DNA from: Deltaproteobacteria bacterium
Lineage (GTDB): Bacteria; Myxococcota_A; UBA9042; PHBI01; JACKFB01
Direction: 5' to 3'
NCBI GenBank assembly: GCA_020632695.1
Contig: JACKFB010000015.1
Coordinates: 74,264 to 138,263, forward strand
Length of the DNA stretch: 64,000 bases
The notes beneath the pieces were generated by a model. The model made no database searches, was not told where the DNA came from, and saw only the letters and a list, made by a program, of their open reading frames with translations. Made by a program: the position numbers and the translations under genes. Positions within the stretch are counted from its first letter, which is position 1, and each line of letters opens with the position of its first letter. Shown piece by piece: positions 17,599-26,706 of this stretch.

Positions 17599-18371
17599 CG
17601 CGGGCTCCGGACGACGTGGGCGATGGCCAGCGAGGCGGCGGCCAGCCCGAAGGCGCCGGTGGTGAAGGACGCCGTGCCGTAGCCGCTCTGGCAGTCCAGC
17701 CGCAGCGCCGCGTCCTTGGGCCCCTCGAGGCAGACCTCGCCGTCGGGGGTGGGGTACCAGGCGGCCTCGCGGCTGTAGACAGCGTCGATGCCGAAGAGCC
17801 CCTCGCGGGCGAAGCCGTGCTCGTCGCGCAGGCGTCGGCGCACGCGGCGCAGGAGCCCGTCGTGGGTGGCCAGCGACAGGTCGGCGGTGGCGATCTGGCT
17901 GGGGTCCCGCCGCCCGCCGGCGGCGCCCACGGTCACGACGGCCTGGCCGCGGGCATGGCAGCGCGCCAGCAGCAGGCACTTGTGGCGCGGGCTGTCGATG
18001 GCGTCGACGACGACGTCGTAGGGTGCGTCGAGCAGCGCGTCGGCCGTCTCCGCGGTGAAGAACTCGGCGATGGCGCGCACCTCGCACCCCGGGTGGATGC
18101 GCTGGATGCGCTCGGCCATCACGGTGACCTTGGGGCGGCCGACCTCGCCGTCGAGGGCGTGGAGCTGCCGGTTGGCGTTGGAGATGCAGACGTCATCCAG
18201 ATCGATGAGGTCGAGCCCGGCGACCCCGGTACGCGCGAGCGCCTCGGCGGTCCAGGAACCCACCCCGCCCACGCCGACGATCGCCACCCGCGCCCGGCGA
18301 ATGCGCTCGGCCGCCGCGACGCCGTACAGCCGCACGATCCCGCCGAAGCGCTGGTTCCAAGCGTCGAGCAT
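17595..18371 (-). CDS. tcdA: tRNA threonylcarbamoyladenosine dehydratase TcdA
   Basis: A 258-residue ThiF/E1-like protein that dehydrates t6A37 of tRNA to cyclic t6A using ATP. It has the N-terminal block QRFGGIVRLYG, the nucleotide loop VAIVGVGGVGSW (29-40), DLDDVCISNANRQ, and DAIDSPRHK with the later YGTASFTTGAFG. Length matches TcdA (CsdL). ATG 18371 is preceded by GGAGG, seven bases upstream. The reading frame is also open far upstream, through hexamer array A, without a stop, but homology begins at this ATG. It is the first gene of the tcdA-ttcA pair. Confidence 0.88.
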   Translation of the reverse strand: MLDAWNQRFGGIVRLYGVAAAERIRRARVAIVGVGGVGSWTAEALARTGVAGLDLIDLDDVCISNANRQLHALDGEVGRPKVTVMAERIQRIHPGCEVRAIAEFFTAETADALLDAPYDVVVDAIDSPRHKCLLLARCHARGQAVVTVGAAGGRRDPSQIATADLSLATHDGLLRRVRRRLRDEHGFAREGLFGIDAVYSREAAWYPTPDGEVCLEGPKDAALRLDCQSGYGTASFTTGAFGLAAASLAIAHVVRSPR

Positions 18372-18489
18372 CCCGAGGCCTCCGCCGTCAGGCGCTGGGT
18401 TGTAGCCAACGGGGCACGCGGAGTCGAGGGCGCGGACGGACAAAGGGACGGCGGGGGGAGGGGCGGGCGAGGGCGGAGGCAGGAGGGCG

Positions 18490-18857
<368 letters not shown>

Positions 18858-18938
18858 TCGCGGGGGCTGGGAGGGGCGGGGTGGTTGGCCTAGAATGCCG
18901 GGGCGGAGGCGTGGCCTCTTGGATGAAGGAGTCTTGCG

Positions 18939-19907
18939 ATGCGCGGTGCACGGCTTTCGTTGGCGGTGGTGGCGGGGGCTGCCGTGGTGGTCGGGATGAT
19001 CGCGGGCGTGCCTGGGGCGGCGTTTGCCGAGGAGGGCGCAGGTGAGGCCGCGGGCGAGTACGACGACGACGCTCCGGATGAGGACTTCGTCTGGGAGGAC
19101 GGCGACCAGCTCGAGGATGGGACCACGCTGGACGGGTTCTATCGGCTCCGGAGCAGGCCGGGTTTCGTCTGGACTCCGGGGCACTACGAGGGGGGATCGT
19201 GGGTGGCGCCCGACTGGCGGCCGACGCGGCCGGCGCCCCGGGGGCAGGTGTGGGTGCCGGGGCACCGCGGGGCCGATGGGTACTGGATCGCCGGGCAGTG
19301 GCGGCCGATCGCGCGGAAGGGTTTCGTCTGGACGCCGGGACGTCTGGTCGGCGGGGAGTGGGTGCATGGGCACTGGACGCCGGTCGAGGCGCGGGCCGGT
19401 CAGGTGTGGGTGCCGGGACACTGGACACCGCGCGGTCAGTGGATCGAGGGGCACTGGCGCGAGGCCGCGCGCGCCGACGCGAGCTGGGTCGAGGGCCGTT
19501 GGCGATACGGCCGGTGGGTGCCCGGCTACTGGCAACCCCGCGCTACGCGAGCGGGCGAGGTGTGGGTACCCGGCCACTGGAGCCCGCGAGGCTGGGTCGA
19601 CGGCTTCTGGCGCCCCGCCGCGCGCCCCGGCCAGCACTGGGTCGCGGCCGGCTGGGCAGGCGGCGTCTGGAAGCCCGGCCGCTGGGCCAGGGGCCCACGC
19701 CCAAGGGCGACGCGCCGCTACCACGTCCGCCCGGTGGTCGTGATGCACCGCACCCACCAACCCCGCCTCTGGCACGCCGGCAAGGTCCAGGAACGCCGCG
19801 GCGAGCGAATGGAGAAGCGAGGCGAACGCACCGGCAACGAGCGCCTGGAGCGGCGAGGCAAGGCCCAGCAGCGCCGGGGCGAAAGAAAGCAGAAGCGAGC
19901 CCGCTGA
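18939..19907 (+). CDS. Exported WXXGXW-repeat protein
   Basis: A 322-residue protein with a signal peptide (AGVPGAAFA-E, ~29 residues) and a short acidic segment. From ~50 to 265 it consists of ~10 irregular repeats around W-x-P-G-x-W: VWTPGHYEGGSW, VWVPGHWTPRGQW, VWVPGHWSPRGW. These resemble the YXWV/WXXGXW repeats of outer-surface proteins found in several GC-rich proteobacteria; function is unknown. The last ~50 residues are highly basic (ERRGERMEKRGERTG), suggesting nucleic-acid or polyanion contact. AAGGAG precedes the ATG. Hexamer arrays flank it on both sides. Confidence 0.75.
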   Translation: MRGARLSLAVVAGAAVVVGMIAGVPGAAFAEEGAGEAAGEYDDDAPDEDFVWEDGDQLEDGTTLDGFYRLRSRPGFVWTPGHYEGGSWVAPDWRPTRPAPRGQVWVPGHRGADGYWIAGQWRPIARKGFVWTPGRLVGGEWVHGHWTPVEARAGQVWVPGHWTPRGQWIEGHWREAARADASWVEGRWRYGRWVPGYWQPRATRAGEVWVPGHWSPRGWVDGFWRPAARPGQHWVAAGWAGGVWKPGRWARGPRPRATRRYHVRPVVVMHRTHQPRLWHAGKVQERRGERMEKRGERTGNERLERRGKAQQRRGERKQKRAR

Positions 19908-19920
19908 CCCCAACCGCCAG

Positions 19921-20233
19921 ACCCGGTCTCGGAGTCGGCCTCGGTGACGGTCTCGGTCTCGGCATCCGTCTCGGCTCCGGTCTCGGAGTCGGTCTCGGAG
20001 TCGGTCTCGGAGTCGGCCTCGGTGACGGCCCCGGTCTCGGCCCCGGCCTCGGTCTCGGAGTCGGCCCCGGAGTCGGTCTCGGAGTCGGACCCGGTGTCGG
20101 TCTCGGAGTCGGACCCGGTGTCGGTCTCGGAGTCGACCTCGGTCGCGGAGTCGGTCGCGGAGTCGCCCCGGCCCCGGCCTCGGTCTCGGAGTCGGTGACG
20201 GCCCCGGCCCCGCCCCCGGCCCCCGGCCCCGGT
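19921..20233 (+). repeat. Hexanucleotide array B (GGTCTCGG orientation)
   Basis: Starts 13 bases after the stop of the WXXGXW gene and consists of units such as GGTCTC, GGAGTC, GGCCTC, GGCCCC. In the frame of the upstream gene it reads Val-Ser-Glu-Ser-type repeats without a stop. A few GGTGAC units interrupt it. The stretch 20234-20403 between the array and the transposase gene shows no gene. Confidence 0.88.
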
Positions 20234-20403
20234 ATCGATCTCCACAAAGTGCTTTCGCGGCCGCCGCCGGGCTGGTTAGCTACTGGTCCGTCGGCCCCCT
20301 CCGCGTGACGGCTCTCGGTCCGCGCCGCCCGGAGGGCCCAGACCGGTGCTCGCGCTGGTGGGTTGGCTCGCAGCCAGGCCGTTTCCAGCCGAGGAGGACG
20401 GAC

Positions 20404-21177
20404 ATGGTCATGTGGATAGGTGCTGACTGGCGTTCGGAGAAGTGTGTCGTGGCCTTCGAGGAGGGGGGACGGGTGGTCTCGGCGACTGTGAAGCGCCATC
20501 CGGATGCAGTGAGGCACTTCCTGAGCGGCCGGGGCGACGAGCGCGTCGTGGTGGGGATCGAGTCGGGTGACCGTCTGTGGACCGAGCTGTGGCGTGCCGC
20601 GGGCGCCGAGGTCCATGTCTTCGATGGCCATGGTGCTCGACGCTCCGTGGAGTCGCTGTGTTCGAGCGGTGCTCGGGGCGACAGGCGCTCGGCCGAAGAG
20701 CTGATGGCGATGGTCCAGAGCGAGGCGCACCGGCGCAATGCCAAGGCGGAGCTGTCCTCGCCGGCTCGTGCCCTCGAGATGCTCTCGCAGCTGTCCGAGG
20801 AGGCAGACGAGGATCTCGTCCGCTGTGAAAGCGAGCTCTCGAGCATCCTCTCTCAGGTCCATCCGGCACTCATCGAGGCGAGCACGGCCGCGCTCGCGAC
20901 GCCATGGGGGCTGCGAGCGCTGGAACTCGCGCCAACCCCGGCCGACTGGAACGCCCTGTCGTCCGCAGCCCAGGCGGAGGCGCTGAGGGGGACGAGCGAG
21001 AGCGAGCGCGGCATGCTCTCGAAAGCGTTGGGCGAGCAGTGGGTGAGCATCGACGCCGACGAGCTCGAGGTGACCCGCCTGGAGGTGCGGATCCACGTGC
21101 GGGCGATGCGCCACGCGCTGGCGAGGTCCCAGGAGGCGAAGCAGGCGCTCGCAAAGCACATGGCCGAGCACGAGTAG
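20404..21177 (+). pseudogene. IS110-family transposase, C-terminally truncated
   Basis: The 257-residue reading frame begins MVMWIGADWRSEKCVVAFEE, the first strand of the RuvC-like DEDD domain of IS110 transposases. VVVGIESGDRLW and VHVFDGHGARR follow at the expected places, and then a coiled-coil segment (residues ~120-257). The chain stops at KHMAEHE, just where family members continue into the Transposase_20 domain that carries the catalytic Ser. It therefore lacks part of the active site and is probably inactive or has been co-opted. GAGGAGG precedes ATG 20404. I see no terminal inverted repeats. It lies between hexamer arrays B and C. Confidence 0.65.
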
Positions 21178-21240
21178 GGCAGGGCGGCCCGAGCCGTGGG
21201 CCCAACCAGCAGCACGCCACCTGCAGAGCCAAGGGAATGT

Positions 21241-21438
21241 GACGGCCCCAGCCCCGGCCCCGGCCTCGGCCCCGGCTCGGCCTCGGTCCCGGCCCCGGCC
21301 CCGGCCCCGGTCCCGGCCTCGGCCTCGGTCCCGGCCCCGGCCCCGGCCCCGGTCTCGGCGACGGTCTCGGTGACGGTCTCGGTGACGGTCCGGTCCCGGC
21401 CCCGGCCTCGGTCTCGGCCCCGGCCCCGGCCCCGGCCC
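21241..21438 (+). repeat. Hexanucleotide array C
   Basis: About 200 bases of CCCCGG/CCTCGG/TCTCGG units, 64 bases after the transposase stop. In the transposase frame it reads as Pro-Ala/Val-Ser repeats. It includes three GGTGACGGTCTC units. Orientation matches array B. Confidence 0.85.
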
Positions 21439-21476
21439 GACACCACCGCCCCAAGCGCCCCAACCAAGACGCCACC

Positions 21477-21548
21477 GTCGAGGCGCCGGAGGAGGCGAGC
21501 GAGCGCGCCGCTGAGGGCAGCGCGCCCGAGGGCGCACGGAGGCGGGCT
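21477..21548 (-). repeat. Inverted, diverged copy of the 98-bp repeat
   Basis: The reverse complement of this stretch aligns with the tandem units that follow. The 17 bases at 21507-21523 are the exact reverse complement of 21579-21595 in unit 1, and the flanks (GAGGAGGCG, GAGGC) also match with small gaps. With unit 1 it could form a long hairpin in the RNA downstream of trmJ. Confidence 0.6.
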
Positions 21549-21556
21549 TCCTGCCC

Positions 21557-21848
21557 GCCGCACACGCGACCCGAGGAAGCGCTGCCCTCAGCGGCGTGCG
21601 TAGCCGCCTCCTACGGTGCCTCGCTCGATCCCCCTGGCCGCCTCGATCCTGCCCGCCGCACACGCGACCCGAGGAAGCGCTGCCCTCAGCGGCGTGCGTA
21701 GCCGCCTCCTACGGTGCCTCGCTCGATCCCCCTGGCCGCCTCGATCCTCCGCCGCACACGCGACCCGAGGAAGCGCTGCCCTCAGCGGCGTGCGTAGCCG
21801 CCTCCTACGGTGCCTCGCTCGATCCCCCTGGCCGCCTCGATCCCCGGG
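21557..21848 (+). repeat. Three tandem 98/96/~92-bp repeats reaching into the 3' end of trmJ
   Basis: Units start at 21557, 21655 and 21751 with GCCGCACACGCGACCCGAGG and end with CCCCCTGGCCGCCTCGATCC. They are nearly identical; unit 2 is two bases shorter. The third unit contains the trmJ stop (21805-21807) and its last ~13 codons, so units 1 and 2 look like duplicated copies of the trmJ end plus its downstream region. There are no unique spacers, so this is not a CRISPR array. Confidence 0.9.
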
Positions 21849-22611
21849 TGCCGACCGCTTGCTGGATGCGCGTGAGCCAGCCGCGCAGCATGCCCATGTC
21901 GTACTTGTCGGGCGCCATGCGGGTGAACATGCGGCGGAAGCGCAGCTCCAGGTGGGGGCGGTTCTCCTGGCCGGGGAGGAAGAAGCCCAGGTCGGTCAGG
22001 GCGGCGAAGAGGTGCTCGAAGAAGTAGTCCAGCTCCTCGGCGCTGGCGGGTTCGTCGGCGTGCTTGGTGACCAGCGGCCTGGCCTCGGTGACGGCCATGC
22101 GCAGCTCGTAGCAGACGATCTGGACGGCGGACGCCAGGTTGAGCGACCAGAACGCCGGATCGGTGGGGATCACCATGTGGTGGCGGCAGCGGGCCAGGTC
22201 CTCGTTGCTGAGGCCGACCCGCTCGGTGCCGAAGAGCACCGCCACCGAAGCCTCGCCGGGCTCCGCCGCGGCCACGGCCGCCAGCCGCCGGACGGGCAGG
22301 GCGTCCTCGCCGTTTCGACGCCGGCGCGCCGAGGTCCCCACCACCAGCGACGCGCCCACCAGGGCCTCCTCCACCGTGGCGCACACGCGCGCGCCCTCGA
22401 GGATGTCGTCGGCTCCGGCGGCCCGCGCGTAGGCCTCGGACGCCAGGTGCTCGGCCGGCCGCACCAGCGCCAGGTCCGTCAGGCCCATCGTCTTCATGGC
22501 GCGCGCTGTCGCGCCGATGTTCCCGGGGTGCGTCGGCTCGACCAGCACGACGCGGAAGCTGTCCAGGGATCGGGTCAGGGCGGCTCTCCGGCGAGGCAGG
22601 GGGGACACCAT
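21805..22611 (-). CDS. trmJ: tRNA (cytidine/uridine-32-2'-O)-methyltransferase TrmJ
   Basis: A 268-residue SPOUT methyltransferase. VLVEPTHPGNIGATARAMKT (~23-42) is the TrmJ/TrmH signature. It is followed by LFGTERVGLSNEDL and the C-terminal knot block IPTDPAFWSLNLASAVQIVC that binds SAM. The C-terminal extension (residues ~175-268) matches the longer TrmJ type. It 2'-O-methylates position 32 of tRNAs. ATG 22611 is chosen; an in-frame ATG at 22635 adds eight residues and is possible. Its last codons and stop are encoded by the third unit of a tandem repeat. Confidence 0.82.
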   Translation of the reverse strand: MVSPLPRRRAALTRSLDSFRVVLVEPTHPGNIGATARAMKTMGLTDLALVRPAEHLASEAYARAAGADDILEGARVCATVEEALVGASLVVGTSARRRRNGEDALPVRRLAAVAAAEPGEASVAVLFGTERVGLSNEDLARCRHHMVIPTDPAFWSLNLASAVQIVCYELRMAVTEARPLVTKHADEPASAEELDYFFEHLFAALTDLGFFLPGQENRPHLELRFRRMFTRMAPDKYDMGMLRGWLTRIQQAVGTRGSRRPGGSSEAP

Positions 22612-22725
22612 CGCGCCCCTTGCCCCTGATAGCATCGCAGCCCGCCTCAGCGCACGCCCCAACAGTCGCGACAGGGCGCCCCGCCTGTGGTAGGCGGATG
22701 CGTCCCCCCACCACGGGAGCCCCCC

Positions 22726-23499
22726 ATGCGCATCGCCTTCGCCCTGGCCATCGCTTGCGTCCCCGTCCTCCTGCTCGGCCCGCCCTCGGCCCGCGCCGAC
22801 GAGCCCCTCGACGATGCGGGCGCCAGCGGCACCGGACACTCCGAATCCTCCGCGAAGACCGGCCGCCGCGACCTCGAGCTGGGCGTCCAGCTCTATGGCG
22901 GGCCCAACGGCAGCTTCCTCGACGAGCCGCCCGCGTCGAAGAAGGGCATCCCGAAGGGCACGCCCGGCGGCCTCTACCCGGGCTTTGCCGGAGTGGGCGG
23001 CGGCGGCGGCCTCTCCGTCGTCGGCATGTGGCGTGGCATCGTCGGCCTCGACATCGGGTTCCACGTCTCGCTCGACCAGGGCCACGGAGAGATCAACGGC
23101 ATCGAGCTGAACATGAACCAGGTCGCCGTCCATGTGCCCATCCTCCTACGTGTAGCGGCCCCCTACCGCACGGTGCGTCCGTTCCTCTTCGTAGGTCCCG
23201 AGATCGTCGCCCCGCTCAGCCCGAAGATCGACCTCGACCCCGCTCTGCCAGGCGCTACGCTCGCGAGCACAGCCGACACCTACGTCGCGGTCGCTTTCGG
23301 CTTCGGTTTCGATATCCGCCTGCCGACCGACAAGCTGGATGTGCGCATCCCGCTCATGCTGCGCGGAAGCTACACGCCCAGCGTGAGTGACTACGTGGCC
23401 GACCGCGTGACCCCGGGCGGAGTGCTGTATACAGCCATGGACACCACCTGGCAGTACCAGGCGATGGTGACCCTGGGCGTGGCGATCTACTTCCTCTGA
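22726..23499 (+). CDS. Exported outer-membrane beta-barrel-like protein
   Basis: A 257-residue protein with a signal peptide (ALAIACVPVLLLGPPSARA-D). The mature part alternates in strands typical of outer-membrane barrels: VAVHVPILLRVAAPYRTVRP, FLFVGPEIVAPLSPKIDLD, IPLMLRGSYTPSVSDYV. It ends in an aromatic-hydrophobic terminus (TLGVAIYFL). I chose the ATG at 22726, which opens the signal and has GGGAG just upstream; the longer frame from 22687 adds a Pro-rich leader. Function is unknown. It is transcribed divergently from trmJ, 114 bases away. Confidence 0.62.
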   Translation: MRIAFALAIACVPVLLLGPPSARADEPLDDAGASGTGHSESSAKTGRRDLELGVQLYGGPNGSFLDEPPASKKGIPKGTPGGLYPGFAGVGGGGGLSVVGMWRGIVGLDIGFHVSLDQGHGEINGIELNMNQVAVHVPILLRVAAPYRTVRPFLFVGPEIVAPLSPKIDLDPALPGATLASTADTYVAVAFGFGFDIRLPTDKLDVRIPLMLRGSYTPSVSDYVADRVTPGGVLYTAMDTTWQYQAMVTLGVAIYFL

Positions 23500-23613
23500 G
23501 GCCCTCGCCGAGCCGTCTTGAGGGCTCGTGATTGCATCTGGCCAAGCGGCCGCGCCTCTGCGATATGTGGGCCCGCTCGCGCCGTGATGAGGCGCAGACC
23601 CAGGGAGATGCGC

Positions 23614-24975
23614 ATGATCGTGATGAAGTTCGGAGGCACCTCGGTGGGCAGCGCCGAGGCCATCCGGCGCCTGGTCGACATCGTTCGCGGGCGGCTCGAC
23701 CGCAAGCCGGTCATCGTGGTGTCCGCCGTCTCGGGCGTGACCAACCGCCTCATCGCCGCTGCCCAGACCGCCCAGAAGCGCGGCACCGAGCCCGAGCGCG
23801 CCGTGAAGGAGCTGGCCCGCATCCACCAGGTCATCCTCGACGAGCTGAGGCTGCCGCACACGCTGGTCCAGGAGCCGCTGACCCGCCTGGGCGAGGTGCT
23901 CAAGGGCATCTACTACCTGCGCGAGCTGACGCCGCGCTCGCTCGACTACGTGGTGAGCTTCGGCGAGATCATGTCCTCGCGCATCGTCGCCGCCCACCTC
24001 ACCGCCGAGCACCTCACCGCCAAGGCCTACACCGGCTGGGACGTTGGCATCGTCACCGACGATCGCTACGGCGAGGCCGAGATCCTGCCCGAGACCTACC
24101 CGCGCATCCGCAAGCGCTTCTTGCCCGAGGCCGAGCAGACCATCGCCGTCGTCACCGGCTTCATCGCCCGCAACAAGGCCGGCGAGCGCACGACGCTGGG
24201 CCGCGGCGGCAGCGACTACACGGCCGCGATCATCGGCCGCGGCGTCGGCGCCGAGGAGATCCAGATCTGGACCGACGTCTCGGGCATCCTCAGCGCCGAC
24301 CCGCGCGTGGTGTCCGAGGCCTTCACGCTGCGCGAGCTGACCTTCGACGAGGCGAGCGAGCTGGCCTACTTCGGCGCCAAGGTGCTGCACCCCAAGACCA
24401 TCGAGCCGGCCGTGCAGGCCGACATCCCGGTGCGCATCCTCAACTCCTTCAAGCCGGATGACCCGGGCACCGTGGTCACCCGCGAGTCGGGCGCCCGCAG
24501 CGAGCGCGTGGTCGAGGGCCTGGCCGTCAAGCGCGGCAACAGCCTGGTCAACTTCACCTCGACGCGCATGCTCGAGGCGGGCGGCTACATGGCGCAGCTC
24601 TTCGACATCTTCCGGCGCCACAACATCTCCATCGACGTCATCGCCACCAGCGAGGTCAGCGTCAGCGTCACCGTCGACGGGAGCTGCGTGGGCCGCCTCG
24701 AGCAGGCCATGCCCGAGCTGCGGAAGTTCTCGCGCGTGCGCATCGACCCGAACCGCGCCATCGTCTGCGTGGTCGGCGAGGGCATGCAGGTGCAGCCCGG
24801 CATCGCCGGACGCATCTTCAAGACCATGGGCGACGCGGCCATCAATATCGAGATGATCTCCCAGGGCAGCTCCGAGCTGAACGTCACCTTCGTGGTCACC
24901 GACGAGGACGCGAACCGGGCGATGCAGGCGCTCCACGCCGAGTTCCTGACCGGGCAGGAGCGAGCCGCGCCGTGA
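23614..24975 (+). CDS. lysC: Aspartate kinase
   Basis: A 453-residue aspartokinase phosphorylating L-aspartate, the first step to lysine, methionine and threonine. KFGGTS is at 5-10. It is followed by VSAVSGVTNRL, SFGEIMSS, TGFIARN and GRGGSDYTAAIIG, the nucleotide and substrate blocks. Two ACT domains follow at ~305-375 and ~385-450 (SIDVIATSEVSVSVTVD; AIVCVVGEGMQVQPG), which normally mediate feedback inhibition. Length fits the single-chain ~450-residue type. ATG 23614 is preferred over 23608 because GGGAG is correctly spaced from it. The stop overlaps the MFS gene by four bases. Confidence 0.93.
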   Translation: MIVMKFGGTSVGSAEAIRRLVDIVRGRLDRKPVIVVSAVSGVTNRLIAAAQTAQKRGTEPERAVKELARIHQVILDELRLPHTLVQEPLTRLGEVLKGIYYLRELTPRSLDYVVSFGEIMSSRIVAAHLTAEHLTAKAYTGWDVGIVTDDRYGEAEILPETYPRIRKRFLPEAEQTIAVVTGFIARNKAGERTTLGRGGSDYTAAIIGRGVGAEEIQIWTDVSGILSADPRVVSEAFTLRELTFDEASELAYFGAKVLHPKTIEPAVQADIPVRILNSFKPDDPGTVVTRESGARSERVVEGLAVKRGNSLVNFTSTRMLEAGGYMAQLFDIFRRHNISIDVIATSEVSVSVTVDGSCVGRLEQAMPELRKFSRVRIDPNRAIVCVVGEGMQVQPGIAGRIFKTMGDAAINIEMISQGSSELNVTFVVTDEDANRAMQALHAEFLTGQERAAP

Positions 24976-26345
24976 CGGAGGGGACCGGACCGGGGGGCGT
25001 CGCGGACGACGCGACCCGAGCTCGGACCCTGCGCCGCTCGGTAGTCGAGGGCGGCCTCTATGCCCTGATGGCGGGCCTGGGCGAGCTCTACTTCGTCGCC
25101 GACGCGATCCGCCTGGGCGCGTCGGCCACGGTCATCGTGCTGGTGGCCACCCTGCCGGTCTTCGTCGGCTCCCTGGGCGCCCTGGGGGCCGTGCAGCTCC
25201 TCGCCCGCGCGGTCGGCCGCCGGGCTCTCACCGTGGGCGCCGTGCTGGCCCAGACCGCGGTGCTCACCGCGCTCTCGCTCACCGACGGCCTGCACGTGGC
25301 CTCGCCCACGTCGATGCTGGTCCTGGCGTCGCTCTACCAGGCGCTCGGTCAGGCCGCCAACACCTCCTGGTCCTCCTGGTTCGGCGACGTGGTCCCGGCC
25401 GAGACGCGCGGCGACTACTTCGCCCGCCGCAACCGCTGGGTGTACCTGCTCACCTTCGCCGGCCTGCTCGTCGGCGGGCTGCTGCTCCAGCACATCGAGG
25501 CCTCGCCCACCTCGCGCCACGCCGGCGGCGGCGGCTTCGCCCTCATCTTCGGCCTGGCCGCCGGCTTCCGCCTGGTGAGCGCCTGGCTGCTGGCCACCTC
25601 CTGGGAGCCCCCCTTCGCCGGCCTGGCCCGCACCGACCGCCTCGTCGACTTCCTCCGCGGCACCGACGGCCGCGCCGCCCGCCGCATCCTGCCCCTGGCC
25701 GGCGGCTTCCTCTTCGCGGTGGCGCTCTCGTCGCCCTTCTTCGCCCCCTTCATGTTCAAGGCCCTGGCCTTCGACTACCGCACCTACATGATCGCCCAGG
25801 CCTGCCTCGTCGCTGCCAAGCTCCTCACCCTCCCGGGCTGGGGACGCGCCCTCGATCGCCACGGTCCCCGACAGGTCTACCTGCTCGCCGCGGTCCTGGT
25901 CGCCTCGGTCCCGCTGCCCTGGGTCTTCGTCCACGGGCTCCCGCTGGTGCTCTTCGCCCAGGCCCTCTCCGGCTCCGCCTGGGGCGCCTACGAGGTCTCC
26001 CTCTTCACCCTCATGCTCGACACCACCGAGCCCCGCCACCGCCCCTTCATCTTCGCCGCCCACAGCGTCTCCAACGGCACCGGCCAGCTCCTCGGCGGCC
26101 TGACCGGCGCCGCGCTCTTCGCCCTCGTGGGCCAGGACTATCGCTGGATCTTCTTCATCAGCTTCGCCCTGCGCATGGCCGTAGCCCTGGCCGCCCCAAG
26201 GCTGCTCGGCCAGCTCGGCTCCCACCCACCGCTACGCCGCCGCGCCCTCTTCCTCACCCTCATCGGCCTCCGCCCCAACGGAGGCGCCACCCTGCGCCCC
26301 GTAGCAGTCACCCCACCGCCACCACCCCCACCACGCGAGGACTGA
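24972..26345 (+). CDS. MFS transporter
   Basis: A 457-residue membrane protein with ~12 hydrophobic segments and a basic loop between segments 2 and 3 (AVGRRALT) as in the major facilitator superfamily. Later stretches WSSWFGDVVPAETRGDYFAR and PLPWVFVHGLPLVLFAQALS lie between helices. A His/Pro-rich C-terminal tail ends the protein. The GTG start overlaps lysC by four bases, so the two are co-translated. Substrate is unknown; coupling to aspartokinase makes an amino-acid exporter possible but this is inference. Confidence 0.75.
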   Translation: MTEGTGPGGVADDATRARTLRRSVVEGGLYALMAGLGELYFVADAIRLGASATVIVLVATLPVFVGSLGALGAVQLLARAVGRRALTVGAVLAQTAVLTALSLTDGLHVASPTSMLVLASLYQALGQAANTSWSSWFGDVVPAETRGDYFARRNRWVYLLTFAGLLVGGLLLQHIEASPTSRHAGGGGFALIFGLAAGFRLVSAWLLATSWEPPFAGLARTDRLVDFLRGTDGRAARRILPLAGGFLFAVALSSPFFAPFMFKALAFDYRTYMIAQACLVAAKLLTLPGWGRALDRHGPRQVYLLAAVLVASVPLPWVFVHGLPLVLFAQALSGSAWGAYEVSLFTLMLDTTEPRHRPFIFAAHSVSNGTGQLLGGLTGAALFALVGQDYRWIFFISFALRMAVALAAPRLLGQLGSHPPLRRRALFLTLIGLRPNGGATLRPVAVTPPPPPPPRED

Positions 26346-26352
26346 CCGCGAC

Positions 26353-26703
<351 letters not shown>

Positions 26704-26706
26704 CGC

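Noticed and set aside
21557..21848. CRISPR array
   Set aside because: Repeat units are 92-98 bases long and directly adjacent with no unique spacers, and no cas genes are present.
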